A DNA stretch of 49,263 nt, from assembly GCA_030017995.1 (NCBI GenBank), contig JASEGS010000011.1, forward strand, positions 1-49,263. The letters are read 5' to 3'. How positions within the stretch are numbered: position 1 is the first letter of the stretch; every line of letters starts with the position of its first letter. Below, one piece after another: positions 1 through 7,958 of the stretch. Position numbers and translations under genes: made by a program. This stretch comes from Thermodesulfovibrionales bacterium (GTDB lineage Bacteria > Nitrospirota > Thermodesulfovibrionia > Thermodesulfovibrionales > Dissulfurispiraceae). Under the pieces are notes generated by a model that saw nothing but the letters and a program-made list of their open reading frames with translations, was not told the origin of the DNA and searched no databases.

Positions 1-26
1 GGCTGCCTTTAGCAGCCCACTTTTTT
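1..26 (+). terminator. Rho-independent terminator, probably bidirectional
   Basis: GGCTGC-CTTTA-GCAGCC forms a 6-bp GC-rich stem followed on the plus strand by CAC and a run of six T. On the minus strand the same hairpin lies directly after the aroB stop codon, so it probably also ends the aroK-aroB transcript; the T tract for that direction would lie outside the window. Confidence 0.7.
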
Positions 27-1125
27 ATTGAGTCAATACCTTTTTGATATATTCCGAATTAATCCCTTTTTGAATTTTGACCTTTCCTATGCCTTCAGGC
101 AAAATGAATTTCATCTCCCCTGCTACCACCTTTTTATCAAGCTGCATATGAGAGACCAATTTGTTGCTGTCTAAATCCATAGGCAGTTCAGAAGGGAGGC
201 CGTAGGAATCTATAACAGTTTTTATCCTTATAACCTGTTTATTGTCAATAAAACCGGCCAGTTCAGCAATCTTAGCCTCAAAGTGCATTCCAACAGCAAC
301 TGCCTCTCCGTGAAGGAATTTCCTGTAAGCTGTTTCGGTCTCTATGGCATGACCAATTGTATGCCCGTAATTAAGTATTGCCCTCAAACCTGATTCCCTT
401 TCATCCTTTGAGACAACCTCTGCCTTTATCTCGCAGGAGCGTTTGATAATGAAACTCAAGGCGTTTTTATTGAGGCCTAAAATATCGTCCTTTTCGCTCT
501 CCATAAAATCGAATAAATCCTTGTCCCATATCACGCCATATTTTATTATCTCAGCAATGCCGCACAGCAACTCCCTTTTTGGCAGTGTCTTCAAAGTATC
601 AATATCTATCCAAACGAGCCTCGGCTGATAAAATGTTCCTATCATATTTTTACCGAGTTCATGGTTTACGCCTGTCTTTCCGCCGACAGAGCTGTCAACA
701 TGAGCGAGAAGAGTTGTCGGAACCTGCACAAAATGGATGCCACGCATATATATCGAGGCAACAAAACCAGTTATGTCTCCTATCACCCCGCCTCCGAGTG
801 CGATAAGGCAGGAATTCCTGTCGAGCCTGTTCTTCAGCAGTTCGGTCAATATCTGATAAGCCTGATTGTAATTTTTATACTCCTCACCGTCTGGAATAAG
901 GATATGCAAGCAGTCGAAACCTGCGTTTTTCAGCGATGCGATGACAGCATCGCCGTACAGATTAAACACAGTAGGATTGCTTATAACGGCAATTTTTGGA
1001 CTGAAGCTGAATCTGAGAAGCTTTTCTCCTATATTAGCTAAAATACCGCTTCCAATAATGATCTCGTAGCTTCTCTCTTGCAGTTCAACCCTTACCTTTT
1101 GTATTGTTCTTTCTCCTGCACTCAT
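25..1125 (-). CDS. aroB: 3-dehydroquinate synthase
   Basis: Converts DAHP to 3-dehydroquinate, the second step of the cytoplasmic shikimate pathway, using NAD and a divalent metal. The 366-residue protein is normal length for AroB. Visible family motifs are the glycine-rich nucleotide site GGGVIGDITGF (about 111-121), DSSVGGKTGVN (about 144-154), the GIAEIIKYG segment, and LNYGHTIGHAIE with the metal-binding histidines. The ATG overlaps the end of aroK by 41 bases in another frame; a GAGGAG lies about 16 bases upstream. aroK and aroB are evidently one operon, ending at the hairpin at the window edge. Confidence 0.97.
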   Translation of the reverse strand: MSAGERTIQKVRVELQERSYEIIIGSGILANIGEKLLRFSFSPKIAVISNPTVFNLYGDAVIASLKNAGFDCLHILIPDGEEYKNYNQAYQILTELLKNRLDRNSCLIALGGGVIGDITGFVASIYMRGIHFVQVPTTLLAHVDSSVGGKTGVNHELGKNMIGTFYQPRLVWIDIDTLKTLPKRELLCGIAEIIKYGVIWDKDLFDFMESEKDDILGLNKNALSFIIKRSCEIKAEVVSKDERESGLRAILNYGHTIGHAIETETAYRKFLHGEAVAVGMHFEAKIAELAGFIDNKQVIRIKTVIDSYGLPSELPMDLDSNKLVSHMQLDKKVVAGEMKFILPEGIGKVKIQKGINSEYIKKVLTQ

Positions 1126-1621
1126 TTGTTTTTTCTATTATCTCCTCTGCCACCTCAAGCGGTGTTTTATTTTCGGTATCTATCATTATATCAGCCTTCG
1201 CATAATACGGCTTTCTGAAGTCAAGAAGTTCCTTTATTTTCTGAAGAGGGTTTTCGACCTGAAGAAGCGGCCTGTCATTGTTATTGCTCGTTCTTTTAAG
1301 AATCGTATCGGGAGATGCTGTAAGGCAGACTATCACACCTTTTTTTCTGAGGTTATCCATATTCTCCTGTCTTAGCACAGCGCCACCGCCTGTAGATATT
1401 ATTGTATTTTCAAGCATCGAGAGTCGTCTTATAACACCTGACTCTATCTCTCTGAACTTAAGCTCTCCATATTGCTTAAAAATTTCGGTTATCGCCAGAT
1501 TCTGCTCTTTTTCTATCTCTGTGTCAGCGTCCACAAGCATATATCCGAGCTTTTTGGACAGTATCCTGCCAATCTCTGTCTTTCCGGTTCCCATAAATCC
1601 GGTTAGAACTATATTTTTCAT
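1085..1621 (-). CDS. aroK: Shikimate kinase
   Basis: Phosphorylates shikimate with ATP. The 178-residue protein begins with the P-loop GFMGTGKT (residues 8-15), has the substrate-binding DADTEIEK segment near residue 32 and the glycine-rich GGGAVLR motif near residue 78. The start ATG has AAGGGG 5 bases upstream. It is the first gene of an aroK-aroB pair, a common arrangement. The C-terminus is lysine- and asparagine-rich and overlaps the aroB start. Confidence 0.95.
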   Translation of the reverse strand: MKNIVLTGFMGTGKTEIGRILSKKLGYMLVDADTEIEKEQNLAITEIFKQYGELKFREIESGVIRRLSMLENTIISTGGGAVLRQENMDNLRKKGVIVCLTASPDTILKRTSNNNDRPLLQVENPLQKIKELLDFRKPYYAKADIMIDTENKTPLEVAEEIIEKTNECRRKNNTKGKG

Positions 1622-1715
1622 GTTGCCCCTTGCCTATCTCCTATAACCTGTCTTAATATATCCCGTGAAGCATTTTTATTATACAAGAATTGTTTGGATT
1701 TTAGATTGCAAATTT

Positions 1716-2270
1716 ATGATTTCTAATTTTTTAAAATCTGAACTCTTAAATCTTAAATCGTCATTTTCGATAATTATTATCCTCTTTTTATTCACCGTAT
1801 CCCCTGCAGATGCTGCGTTCCCTGCAAAGGTCAGAGTCACGAAGGTCCATGATGGCAATACAGTAAGCATACGAATTTCGCGGCTTTCCCTTAAGACAGA
1901 GCGTGTAAGGCTCATTGGAATGGATGCGCCTGAACTTGGGCAGGAGCCGTGGGGTAGAAGAGCAAAGAGACACCTCAAGAAACTCATAAGCGACAGTGAC
2001 TGGATAGTGCGTATTGAACTTGACATTAATGAAAGAGACAAATATGGAAGATTGTTAGCTTATTTGTGGACAGATGATAAGAAGTTGATAAATGAGAGGA
2101 TGATCGAAGACGGATATGCAGTGCTTTATACAATACCTCCGAATGTGAAACATGTAGAGAGATTGATAGCTGCCCAGAAAAAGGCACAAACCCGTAAAAC
2201 AGGCATCTGGGGAAAAGGGGGGCTTAGAGAAACCCCGGAGGAGTGGAGAAGAGAACATCCGCGAAATTAA
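1716..2270 (+). CDS. Secreted thermonuclease-like (SNase) protein
   Basis: Staphylococcal-nuclease-fold endonuclease, predicted to be exported. I use the second in-frame ATG at 1716 (184 aa) because it gives a compact signal peptide: a basic start, the hydrophobic run IIIILFLF and an ADA-A cleavage site. An upstream ATG at 1665 is the alternative. Catalytic positions of the family are present: Asp in VHDGNT, Arg in VRLIG, the DAPE acid pair and Arg in DKYGR. The 3' end overlaps the convergent pgi by 4 bases. A second, longer SNase lies at 20588-21448, inside the accessory island. Confidence 0.88.
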   Translation: MISNFLKSELLNLKSSFSIIIILFLFTVSPADAAFPAKVRVTKVHDGNTVSIRISRLSLKTERVRLIGMDAPELGQEPWGRRAKRHLKKLISDSDWIVRIELDINERDKYGRLLAYLWTDDKKLINERMIEDGYAVLYTIPPNVKHVERLIAAQKKAQTRKTGIWGKGGLRETPEEWRREHPRN

Positions 2271-3595
2271 ATTTCGAATCTGCCTTTATGCAGTCTGTAT
2301 CTCGCAAATTCTTTCCTCTTTGCCTCGTATCCCTCTTTGCCCATCATGCCGTAAGTAAGATTTTTCCCTTCCTCTACTCCGGGCTGGTTAAACGGATTTA
2401 TATGGAATAAAAATCCTGTCATTGCCGTGGCAAGCTCGAAGAAATGAAACATCTGCCCGATATGATATGCGTCTATCTCAGGAATTCTTATGGTAATATT
2501 CGGCCTTCTATTTTTTGTCAGCGCTATCTCTGACGCCTCCTGCTCTATCTTTATCAACTCTCCGAGGCTGTGTCCTGACAGATAACTCAACCCCTCCATC
2601 TCCTGAAAAACATTAGGTATCTCGATGTCCGTCCCGTAGTCTTCAATCGCGAGAAATACAACTACCTTATCTTCAGGCCCTTCCATCCACAACTGCAACT
2701 GCGAATGCTGATCCGTTGTTCCTACGGACGGATACGGAGTCAGTCCCTTTCCTTCCTTGCCGAGGCTTTCAGCCCAGAGCTGACAGAACCATTCTGAAAA
2801 AGGCTTCAGCCTGTCCGCATAGGGCATGATGACCGTAATGGACCTGCCCTTTTTCTGCTGCATGAGATAAAGGCATGATGCAAACATAAGTGCAGGGTTA
2901 CTCCCCAAATCCTTATTCATGCATACCTTATGCATATCCCCTGCGCCTTTGAGGAACTCTTCAGAGTTCATTCCTATTACTTCCGCAAGAAGCAGTCCTA
3001 CAGGGCTGAGCACTGAATACCTTCCTCCGGCTCCTGGAGGTATAGAAAGCGACCTGAGATTATAATCGCGAACAATCTTTCTGAGATTTCCTTTCTCAGG
3101 GTCTGTTGTTACGATAATGTGGTCTTCAGGCTTTGATGCCTGTTCTTTCAGTCCCTGCCATATGATCATAAACGAGGCGATGGTCTCTGCAGTGCTTCCA
3201 GACTTTGTGATCACATTTATGCCCGTATTTTTAAGGTCTATGATATTAAGCATTGTCTCTAAGGTCATAGGATCAACATTGTCGTAAATAAATACCCTCG
3301 GATTTTTTTTGAGATTATGAAAGGGGCTTAATGCTTCAAGGATTGACCTCGGTCCAAGCGCAGAGCCTCCTATTCCCAAAAGCAAGAAGTTCTCAAATCC
3401 CCGTGCGTATTTTCCTGCCTCCTTCACAGGAGAGACATCTGCTTTATAAAGGTCTAAAAATTCCATTTCAGTATATTTTCTCGATAGTATTCCTTCCATT
3501 GCAGAATCTGTATTGACCGAACTGAAATCGTCTTCTGCAAGACCTGCTTCACCTATTACATCATTCATTAAATTGGAGAAATTAAACTTCAGCAC
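2267..3595 (-). CDS. pgi: Glucose-6-phosphate isomerase
   Basis: Interconverts glucose-6-phosphate and fructose-6-phosphate in glycolysis and gluconeogenesis. At 442 residues it is the short bacterial form. Signature segments are GIGGSALGPRSI, VITKSGSTAET, GTTDQHSQ and, near the C-terminus, NPFNQPGVEEGK, which carries the isomerase signature. Start ATG has GGAGGGAT close upstream. It lies directly downstream of the atpZ/atpI-like cluster on the same strand, but nothing links the functions. Confidence 0.96.
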   Translation of the reverse strand: MLKFNFSNLMNDVIGEAGLAEDDFSSVNTDSAMEGILSRKYTEMEFLDLYKADVSPVKEAGKYARGFENFLLLGIGGSALGPRSILEALSPFHNLKKNPRVFIYDNVDPMTLETMLNIIDLKNTGINVITKSGSTAETIASFMIIWQGLKEQASKPEDHIIVTTDPEKGNLRKIVRDYNLRSLSIPPGAGGRYSVLSPVGLLLAEVIGMNSEEFLKGAGDMHKVCMNKDLGSNPALMFASCLYLMQQKKGRSITVIMPYADRLKPFSEWFCQLWAESLGKEGKGLTPYPSVGTTDQHSQLQLWMEGPEDKVVVFLAIEDYGTDIEIPNVFQEMEGLSYLSGHSLGELIKIEQEASEIALTKNRRPNITIRIPEIDAYHIGQMFHFFELATAMTGFLFHINPFNQPGVEEGKNLTYGMMGKEGYEAKRKEFARYRLHKGRFEI

Positions 3596-3651
3596 TATCT
3601 ATCCCTCCTGCTTTTATTAATTAAATATCCATGGTCAGACATAATTACGGA

Positions 3652-3807
3652 TTATAAGTCTTTACTTCCTTTTCTGCCCTTTAAAAAACTGTTTTTTGCA
3701 ATTAACATGACAACCAGAGCGAGTATTATTGCAACGCCGATAAACTTCGTGAGCTTCAGGGCCATAAGCACTAAAAAAATAGCGATTATCACAAGCCAGT
3801 TGAACAT
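3652..3807 (-). CDS. Small hydrophobic membrane protein, 51 aa
   Basis: An ORF of 51 codons starting immediately after the stop of the atpI-like gene, with GGAG seven bases before its ATG, so a translated gene is likely. The peptide begins MFNWLVIIAIFLVL and has two closely spaced hydrophobic stretches (about residues 3-17 and 23-37), then a basic tail (FLKGRKGSKDL). It is too short and of the wrong pattern for an F-type c subunit. I do not recognise a family. Its position suggests a role with AtpZ/AtpI or a general membrane role. Confidence 0.6.
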   Translation of the reverse strand: MFNWLVIIAIFLVLMALKLTKFIGVAIILALVVMLIAKNSFLKGRKGSKDL

Positions 3808-4173
3808 TTAAGATCTCCTCTTTGCCACTATGATTCCCTCTTTAATCATTATGATAAATACTACAGTAAAACCAACGAGCAGTCCATATACATTTATCAT
3901 TTTGAACACAGCGAGGGCAGCGAGCACAAAAAATATAGCAAAAAGCCTGAACATGCTGAGAACCATCATTTTTATCTGAGCCTTCTCTGTTCCGAGCAAT
4001 GACCGCACGCTCCATACGATCCCGCGCAGATTGACCTCGCCTGCAAGTCCGCCTATCACTATGCCCAATGAAAACCGCCAGTCAGTGAAAAAAAGGCTTA
4101 TTATTGCAAGAGCTCCAACCGCAAATGCGGATTGCCGGTAAATCCTCTTTATCATTAGCTCAGAATGTTCCAT
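3808..4173 (-). CDS. AtpI-like ATP synthase subunit I family protein
   Basis: A 121-residue membrane protein with about four hydrophobic segments (roughly 15-30, 34-48, 68-88, 92-112). Its arrangement, including the GIVIGGLAGEVNLRGI loop and a basic end, matches the AtpI/subunit I family that helps assemble the c ring or import Mg2+ in F-type ATP synthases. It follows atpZ by 7 bases. Normally these genes precede atpB and atpE; here they are followed by a 51-residue peptide and pgi, so the structural ATP synthase genes must be elsewhere. Confidence 0.75.
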   Translation of the reverse strand: MEHSELMIKRIYRQSAFAVGALAIISLFFTDWRFSLGIVIGGLAGEVNLRGIVWSVRSLLGTEKAQIKMMVLSMFRLFAIFFVLAALAVFKMINVYGLLVGFTVVFIIMIKEGIIVAKRRS

Positions 4174-4180
4174 AAGTTTC

Positions 4181-4408
4181 TTATTTATCCTGCTTCTTGG
4201 CTATTCTTATCAATTCCCTGAATCCGGCAACTATGCCTATAATCAGAAATATTACCGTCAAATATGGTGAGGTGCCGAGAAGCTTGTCAAGACCATAACC
4301 GATGGCAAGACCGACAAACGTAGAAATAACAAGGTGTATGCCAACGCTACTTGCTTCAAGAAACTGCCTGAATAAAGGTTTTTCAGGATCATTTGATAAT
4401 TTCTTCAT
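4181..4408 (-). CDS. atpZ: AtpZ family membrane protein
   Basis: 75 residues with two transmembrane segments (about 22-42 and 48-66) and a basic tail, as in AtpZ/AtpI accessory subunits of F1Fo ATP synthase. Recognisable features are the amphipathic N-terminus, VGLAIGYGLDKLLGTSP between helices and GIVAGFRELIR at the end. It overlaps the TorD-like gene by 20 bases and precedes the AtpI-like gene, so the three are likely translated from one mRNA. Confidence 0.78.
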   Translation of the reverse strand: MKKLSNDPEKPLFRQFLEASSVGIHLVISTFVGLAIGYGLDKLLGTSPYLTVIFLIIGIVAGFRELIRIAKKQDK

Positions 4409-4928
4409 AATCAGATAGTATAAATTCCTTTAAGAGTTTTGCAATATCTTTGTAAAAGACTGTATTGGCATGATTATAGATTTCATCGCAGTATACCGGT
4501 ATCCATTCAAGGAGGTGTTCTTCAAAAAACCTCTGCTGTTCAATTAATAAGTTGTTTTCTATGAGATAGTTCATAAAAAGCAGTTCTGCGGATATATGAT
4601 CAGGAACAAGATTTATCTCTTCATCCAGCATCAATCCTGCTGCTGCATAAATGTATTGCACATCACTGGCAGCCTTTCCCCACATCCTTGGAGAATCACC
4701 CACAGGATAATTATAGAGGGATTCATAGGGCGGCAAGTGCGTGCCCGGACCCAAAAAAAGGTTTGTAAAGTCTGAGGCTATATCAACAATAGAATCGTTA
4801 AAATCCATCCCAAAGAGTTCTTTTGCATGCATAAGGAGTTCATCGTCCGGGGTCTGCATAAAAAGATGAGCAAAAAGGCGGTAGAGTTCAGCGCGTTCCA
4901 AATTTTCATTATCGTTGTAGAGCGGCAA
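4389..4928 (-). CDS. TorD/DmsD-like redox enzyme maturation chaperone
   Basis: Chaperone family for insertion of molybdopterin cofactor and Tat export of oxidoreductases. The all-helical protein keeps the family pattern: LYRLFAHLF near the start, LPPYESLYNYP, then a PDHISAELLFMNYLIE motif. I place the start at a TTG at 4928, which has GGAGG six bases upstream. The longer ORF, from an ATG at 4991, would have its first codons inside a terminator hairpin and encode residues unlike the family. This gives 179 aa. It lies just downstream of the NrfD operon, but no molybdopterin catalytic subunit is in the window. Confidence 0.8.
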   Translation of the reverse strand: MPLYNDNENLERAELYRLFAHLFMQTPDDELLMHAKELFGMDFNDSIVDIASDFTNLFLGPGTHLPPYESLYNYPVGDSPRMWGKAASDVQYIYAAAGLMLDEEINLVPDHISAELLFMNYLIENNLLIEQQRFFEEHLLEWIPVYCDEIYNHANTVFYKDIAKLLKEFILSDYEEIIK

Positions 4929-4957
4929 ATCTGACCTCCGTGATGCGGTTTCAAACC

Positions 4958-4988
4958 AAAAAACACCCCGCCAAAGCGGGGTGTTTTT
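4958..4988 (-). terminator. Rho-independent terminator after the NrfD operon
   Basis: AAACACCCCGC (4961-4971), loop CAAA and GCGGGGTGTTT (4976-4986) form a perfect 11-bp stem, extendable by two A-T pairs. On the minus strand it is followed by a T run. It sits between the nrfD-like gene and the TorD gene and should separate them, with possible read-through. Confidence 0.9.
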
Positions 4989-5030
4989 CAAAAAGTTATA
5001 AAATCTCTGTCACATTTCAAAAGCATTCTA

Positions 5031-6581
5031 TTAATTCTGGCACTCGCCCATCTCCTGCGCCCTCACAACATCTATTCGTGATACTATACCTGCGGCATGT
5101 CCCTCTTTATCAGTTATAATTATTCTTTTTATATGTTTATCAGCCATTATCTGTCTTAATTCCGCCAGACTTGTATCCGCATAAGCTGTTACAGGCGGAG
5201 CAGTCATTATATCCTTTGCCGTGAGAGAGTCAGCCTCTTTTCTGAATATAACATCCGACTCTGATAGGACTCCTACAACTTTTTTATTGCTGTCTACTAC
5301 CGGAACGCCGCTTATGTTCTTTGAGACGAGAATATCTGCCACCTCTTCTACAGGCGTTTTGGTAGTAACAGTCAAAGGCATGTGAGTCATTATATCGCTT
5401 GCAGTAATGCCCTTTCTCTTAGGGAAAACAGGCAGTATCTTGTTAAAGATGCAAAGAAGAACAAATGGCATTACAAGAAGGAATATCACTGCCACAAGCC
5501 CTTCTCTTAAGGTCTCAAGGTTATACGGTATTATAGGCATCTTATACTGCATAAACCCTGCAAAGCTTTTTGACATTGACTGTCCGCCTATGACAACATT
5601 CCATCTCATCACAAATACCCCGTTTAGAACCAGAGCTGATGCAATAAATGCCCGTAATGTTCCAACTTTCGGCAAGAGCAGCATTATCAACGGAACGATC
5701 ATCCCAAGACCCCATTGCACAACAAACATGTCAAAGGCAACTCTTTCAAAAAGAACCACACTTAGAATACCCCAGAACTCCTCTGCTGTATAACTATGGA
5801 AGACTATGTCTATAGACTCAAGAATAAAGGCGATGATGATAAAACCTGCCAGTACCTTGCCCATACTCCTTACGGTATCAGGACAGATAGTCCTTTTGAA
5901 TAATTTCATGCCAACTATATAAGTGGCTATGCAGAGCGCCACACCAGAGATGATCGCAGACATAAGGAAGATGAATGGCATAAGAGGCGTCTTCCAGAGA
6001 GCAACTGTTTTAACAGAGCCGAATATGAAGCCGACATAACCGTGCAGAAATGCTGCTGAAGGTATTCCTATCGCAGCCAGTATCTTTACGATCTTCTCAT
6101 CGGTATGGAGCGCCTTATCGCTAAGGTCATAGCTGCCGAGGGTCATTGTCTTATACAAAAGCCCCATTATTCCCTTCCGGCCATGAGCCTGCTCAACAAT
6201 GAAGGGTCTATAGGCAAACCATATCTCTGCACCGACTATGGCCATATATGCTGAAAAGACAACGCCGAAGGCTGCAATCGCCGAATAAAAGTGCGGGGTG
6301 AAAAAGACATTGAATGCCCTCTGCGGCTGTGTCAGGTGAAAGAGCAGCAGGGGCTGCGGCGCCATGATAAGCAGAGCGAATGAAAAGACGAGAGAAAATT
6401 TGGCGACCGGTTTCAGTTCTTTTTTCCCGAAGACATGATAAAGGGAACTTAAAACGAACGCTCCTGCTACCAGCCCTGTCAAATAAGGATAAACAGCTAT
6501 ATGAACCGTCCAGTATATAAACTCATTCGGATAGGTGAAAAGCTCTTTTATTGTCCATAATTCTCCGTGTGCATGTGTCAT
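5031..6581 (-). CDS. NrfD-family quinone-interacting membrane subunit with C-terminal CBS pair
   Basis: 516 residues. The first ~385 form an NrfD/PsrC-like membrane protein with 8-10 hydrophobic segments, the type of subunit that exchanges electrons with quinones beside a periplasmic ferredoxin. Residues ~390-510 form two CBS motifs, seen in SDIMTHMPLTVTTKTPVEE, GVPVVDSNKKVVGVLSESDV, KDIMTAPPV and IIITDKEGHAAGIVS; such pairs usually bind adenosine nucleotides. They would face the cytoplasm if the last helix exits there. The ATG has GAGGTGAT upstream and follows the ferredoxin gene by 4 bases. The fusion suggests energy-state control of electron flow, which is inference. Confidence 0.9.
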   Translation of the reverse strand: MTHAHGELWTIKELFTYPNEFIYWTVHIAVYPYLTGLVAGAFVLSSLYHVFGKKELKPVAKFSLVFSFALLIMAPQPLLLFHLTQPQRAFNVFFTPHFYSAIAAFGVVFSAYMAIVGAEIWFAYRPFIVEQAHGRKGIMGLLYKTMTLGSYDLSDKALHTDEKIVKILAAIGIPSAAFLHGYVGFIFGSVKTVALWKTPLMPFIFLMSAIISGVALCIATYIVGMKLFKRTICPDTVRSMGKVLAGFIIIAFILESIDIVFHSYTAEEFWGILSVVLFERVAFDMFVVQWGLGMIVPLIMLLLPKVGTLRAFIASALVLNGVFVMRWNVVIGGQSMSKSFAGFMQYKMPIIPYNLETLREGLVAVIFLLVMPFVLLCIFNKILPVFPKRKGITASDIMTHMPLTVTTKTPVEEVADILVSKNISGVPVVDSNKKVVGVLSESDVIFRKEADSLTAKDIMTAPPVTAYADTSLAELRQIMADKHIKRIIITDKEGHAAGIVSRIDVVRAQEMGECQN

Positions 6582-6585
6582 TTTA

Positions 6586-7356
6586 TCACCTCACTATATG
6601 GTCTAAGCCGATATAAAAGACCTGTGGTTCGTTGCCGAATTCAGGCTTCAATACCGCAACCCTCTCAGTGTTAATAATCTTATGCACCTCGCTCTGAGGG
6701 TCATTGATGAGCCCTATCTTCCTTGCTCCGAAGGCGCAGGCGTCAACACATGCAGCCTTCATACCCTTTGTTATCCTGTGATAGCAGAATGTGCATTTCT
6801 CTGCCGTATTATAGACAGGATGGAAGAACCTCGCACCATATGGGCAGTTCTGAACGCAATAGCCGCAGCCTATGCACCATGTCCTGTCCACAAGCACTAC
6901 TCCATCTTCGGTCTTGTAAGTGGCGCCTACAGGGCACACCTGAACACATGAAGGTTTATCACACTGATTGCAGAGCTTGGGAACAAAAAATCCCTTGACT
7001 ATATCTTCATCTTTAATTTTTTTGCCCTGCGGATCATTCTTTATAAATCCGTATCGAGCCTCTTTCGGAGAGTCTATTATCACATCGCCGTCTTTTGTGA
7101 CTACATATCTCTCAACCCATGTCCTTGATACATTGGACTCAAAAGGCACTTCATTTTCAAGTTTACATGCCTTTACACACATGCCGCAGCCTACGCACTT
7201 TGTGGCATCAACCACAAACCCCCACCTCTTTTTCTTGCTGTGCTTCAATGAGGCAAACGCTTCTGGCTTTAATATCTCAAGGGCGCTTAAGGGTATTACT
7301 GTGCCTGCAACTGATATGAAGCCCATCTTAAGCAATTCTCTTCTCGTCAGTTTCAT
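6586..7356 (-). CDS. Tat-exported ferredoxin subunit with four [4Fe-4S] sites (DmsB/NrfC-like)
   Basis: 256-residue periplasmic iron-sulfur protein. The N-terminus TRRELLKMGFISVAGT is a twin-arginine signal (RR at 5-6). Cysteine groups CVGCGMCVKAC, CNQCDKPSCVQVC, CIGCGYCVQNC and CTFCYHRITK...CVDAC give four cubane clusters, as in the electron-transfer subunits of polysulfide, DMSO and nitrite reductase complexes. GGGAGG precedes the ATG. It lies 2 bases after the cytochrome gene and 4 bases before nrfD, so the three form one operon and probably one complex. Confidence 0.93.
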   Translation of the reverse strand: MKLTRRELLKMGFISVAGTVIPLSALEILKPEAFASLKHSKKKRWGFVVDATKCVGCGMCVKACKLENEVPFESNVSRTWVERYVVTKDGDVIIDSPKEARYGFIKNDPQGKKIKDEDIVKGFFVPKLCNQCDKPSCVQVCPVGATYKTEDGVVLVDRTWCIGCGYCVQNCPYGARFFHPVYNTAEKCTFCYHRITKGMKAACVDACAFGARKIGLINDPQSEVHKIINTERVAVLKPEFGNEPQVFYIGLDHIVR

Positions 7357-7358
7357 TT

Positions 7359-7850
7359 CTATTTCCCTCCCTTGAATCCTGCCCTATGGACATCGTGACA
7401 GGTTACACATTCAATCCCCGGATTATGCTGCTCTCCGTCCTGCATCTTCAAAGGTATGGGCCCTGCCGGAAGTCCTGCATACACAGCAGGTCTGTATGGC
7501 AGTTTTGCATGACACCTCAGGCATAACTCCCTGCTTTTGTCAATGGTGAGTTTAGCAGGGTTAACCGGATGTTCTATTGCAGGACCATGACAATTCTCAC
7601 ACTGAACAAGGGCATGTTTTGATGAGGTTGCTTGCCCATATTGGGCAGAATGGCAATCCTTGCAATAATCCCTCCCTTGATATTTTACTTTAAAATTCTT
7701 CCAATCCTCTTCATTTCCTACCCTATGCCATTGGTACTTATAATCGCCATTCTTCGCCTGAAAATCAGCAGGGACTATAATCGCCCTGACAACAAGAATA
7801 AGCGCTACCAGTCCGATGACTACAAACAATGGTCTCCATGCGTGGCTCAT
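7359..7850 (-). CDS. Membrane-anchored tetraheme cytochrome c
   Basis: 163 residues with one N-terminal hydrophobic anchor (about 9-27) and four CXXCH heme sites: CKDCH (63), CENCH (84), CLRCH (110) and CVTCH (148). The spacing resembles small NapC/NrfH-like or DmsE-like cytochromes, but I cannot assign it to one family. GGAGAGAC precedes the ATG. As first gene of the cytochrome-ferredoxin-NrfD operon it likely carries electrons between the quinone-reactive module and a periplasmic partner not encoded here. Confidence 0.9.
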   Translation of the reverse strand: MSHAWRPLFVVIGLVALILVVRAIIVPADFQAKNGDYKYQWHRVGNEEDWKNFKVKYQGRDYCKDCHSAQYGQATSSKHALVQCENCHGPAIEHPVNPAKLTIDKSRELCLRCHAKLPYRPAVYAGLPAGPIPLKMQDGEQHNPGIECVTCHDVHRAGFKGGK

Positions 7851-7920
7851 CTGTCTCTCCTTAAATGATTAAATTTAAGTCGGCCAATAGATAAAAAAAC
7901 ATTTGGTATTTTAAATCAGA

Positions 7921-7955
7921 CCCAAAAAAGTTTTCAATGTTAATTATTGTTAACA
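7921..7955 (-). terminator. Possible hemL terminator
   Basis: TGTTAA-N6-TTAACA (7938-7955) is a perfect inverted repeat just after the hemL stop, and on the minus strand a CTTTTTT tract follows 7 bases later. The stem is AT-rich and weak. It could instead be a protein-binding palindrome upstream of the cytochrome operon's 3' neighbour. Confidence 0.35.
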
Positions 7956-7958
7956 GGA

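Noticed and set aside
579-1041. Plus-strand ORFs over aroB and similar long antisense frames elsewhere
   Set aside because: They are shadows of well-supported genes, with no ribosome sites or recognisable protein features.
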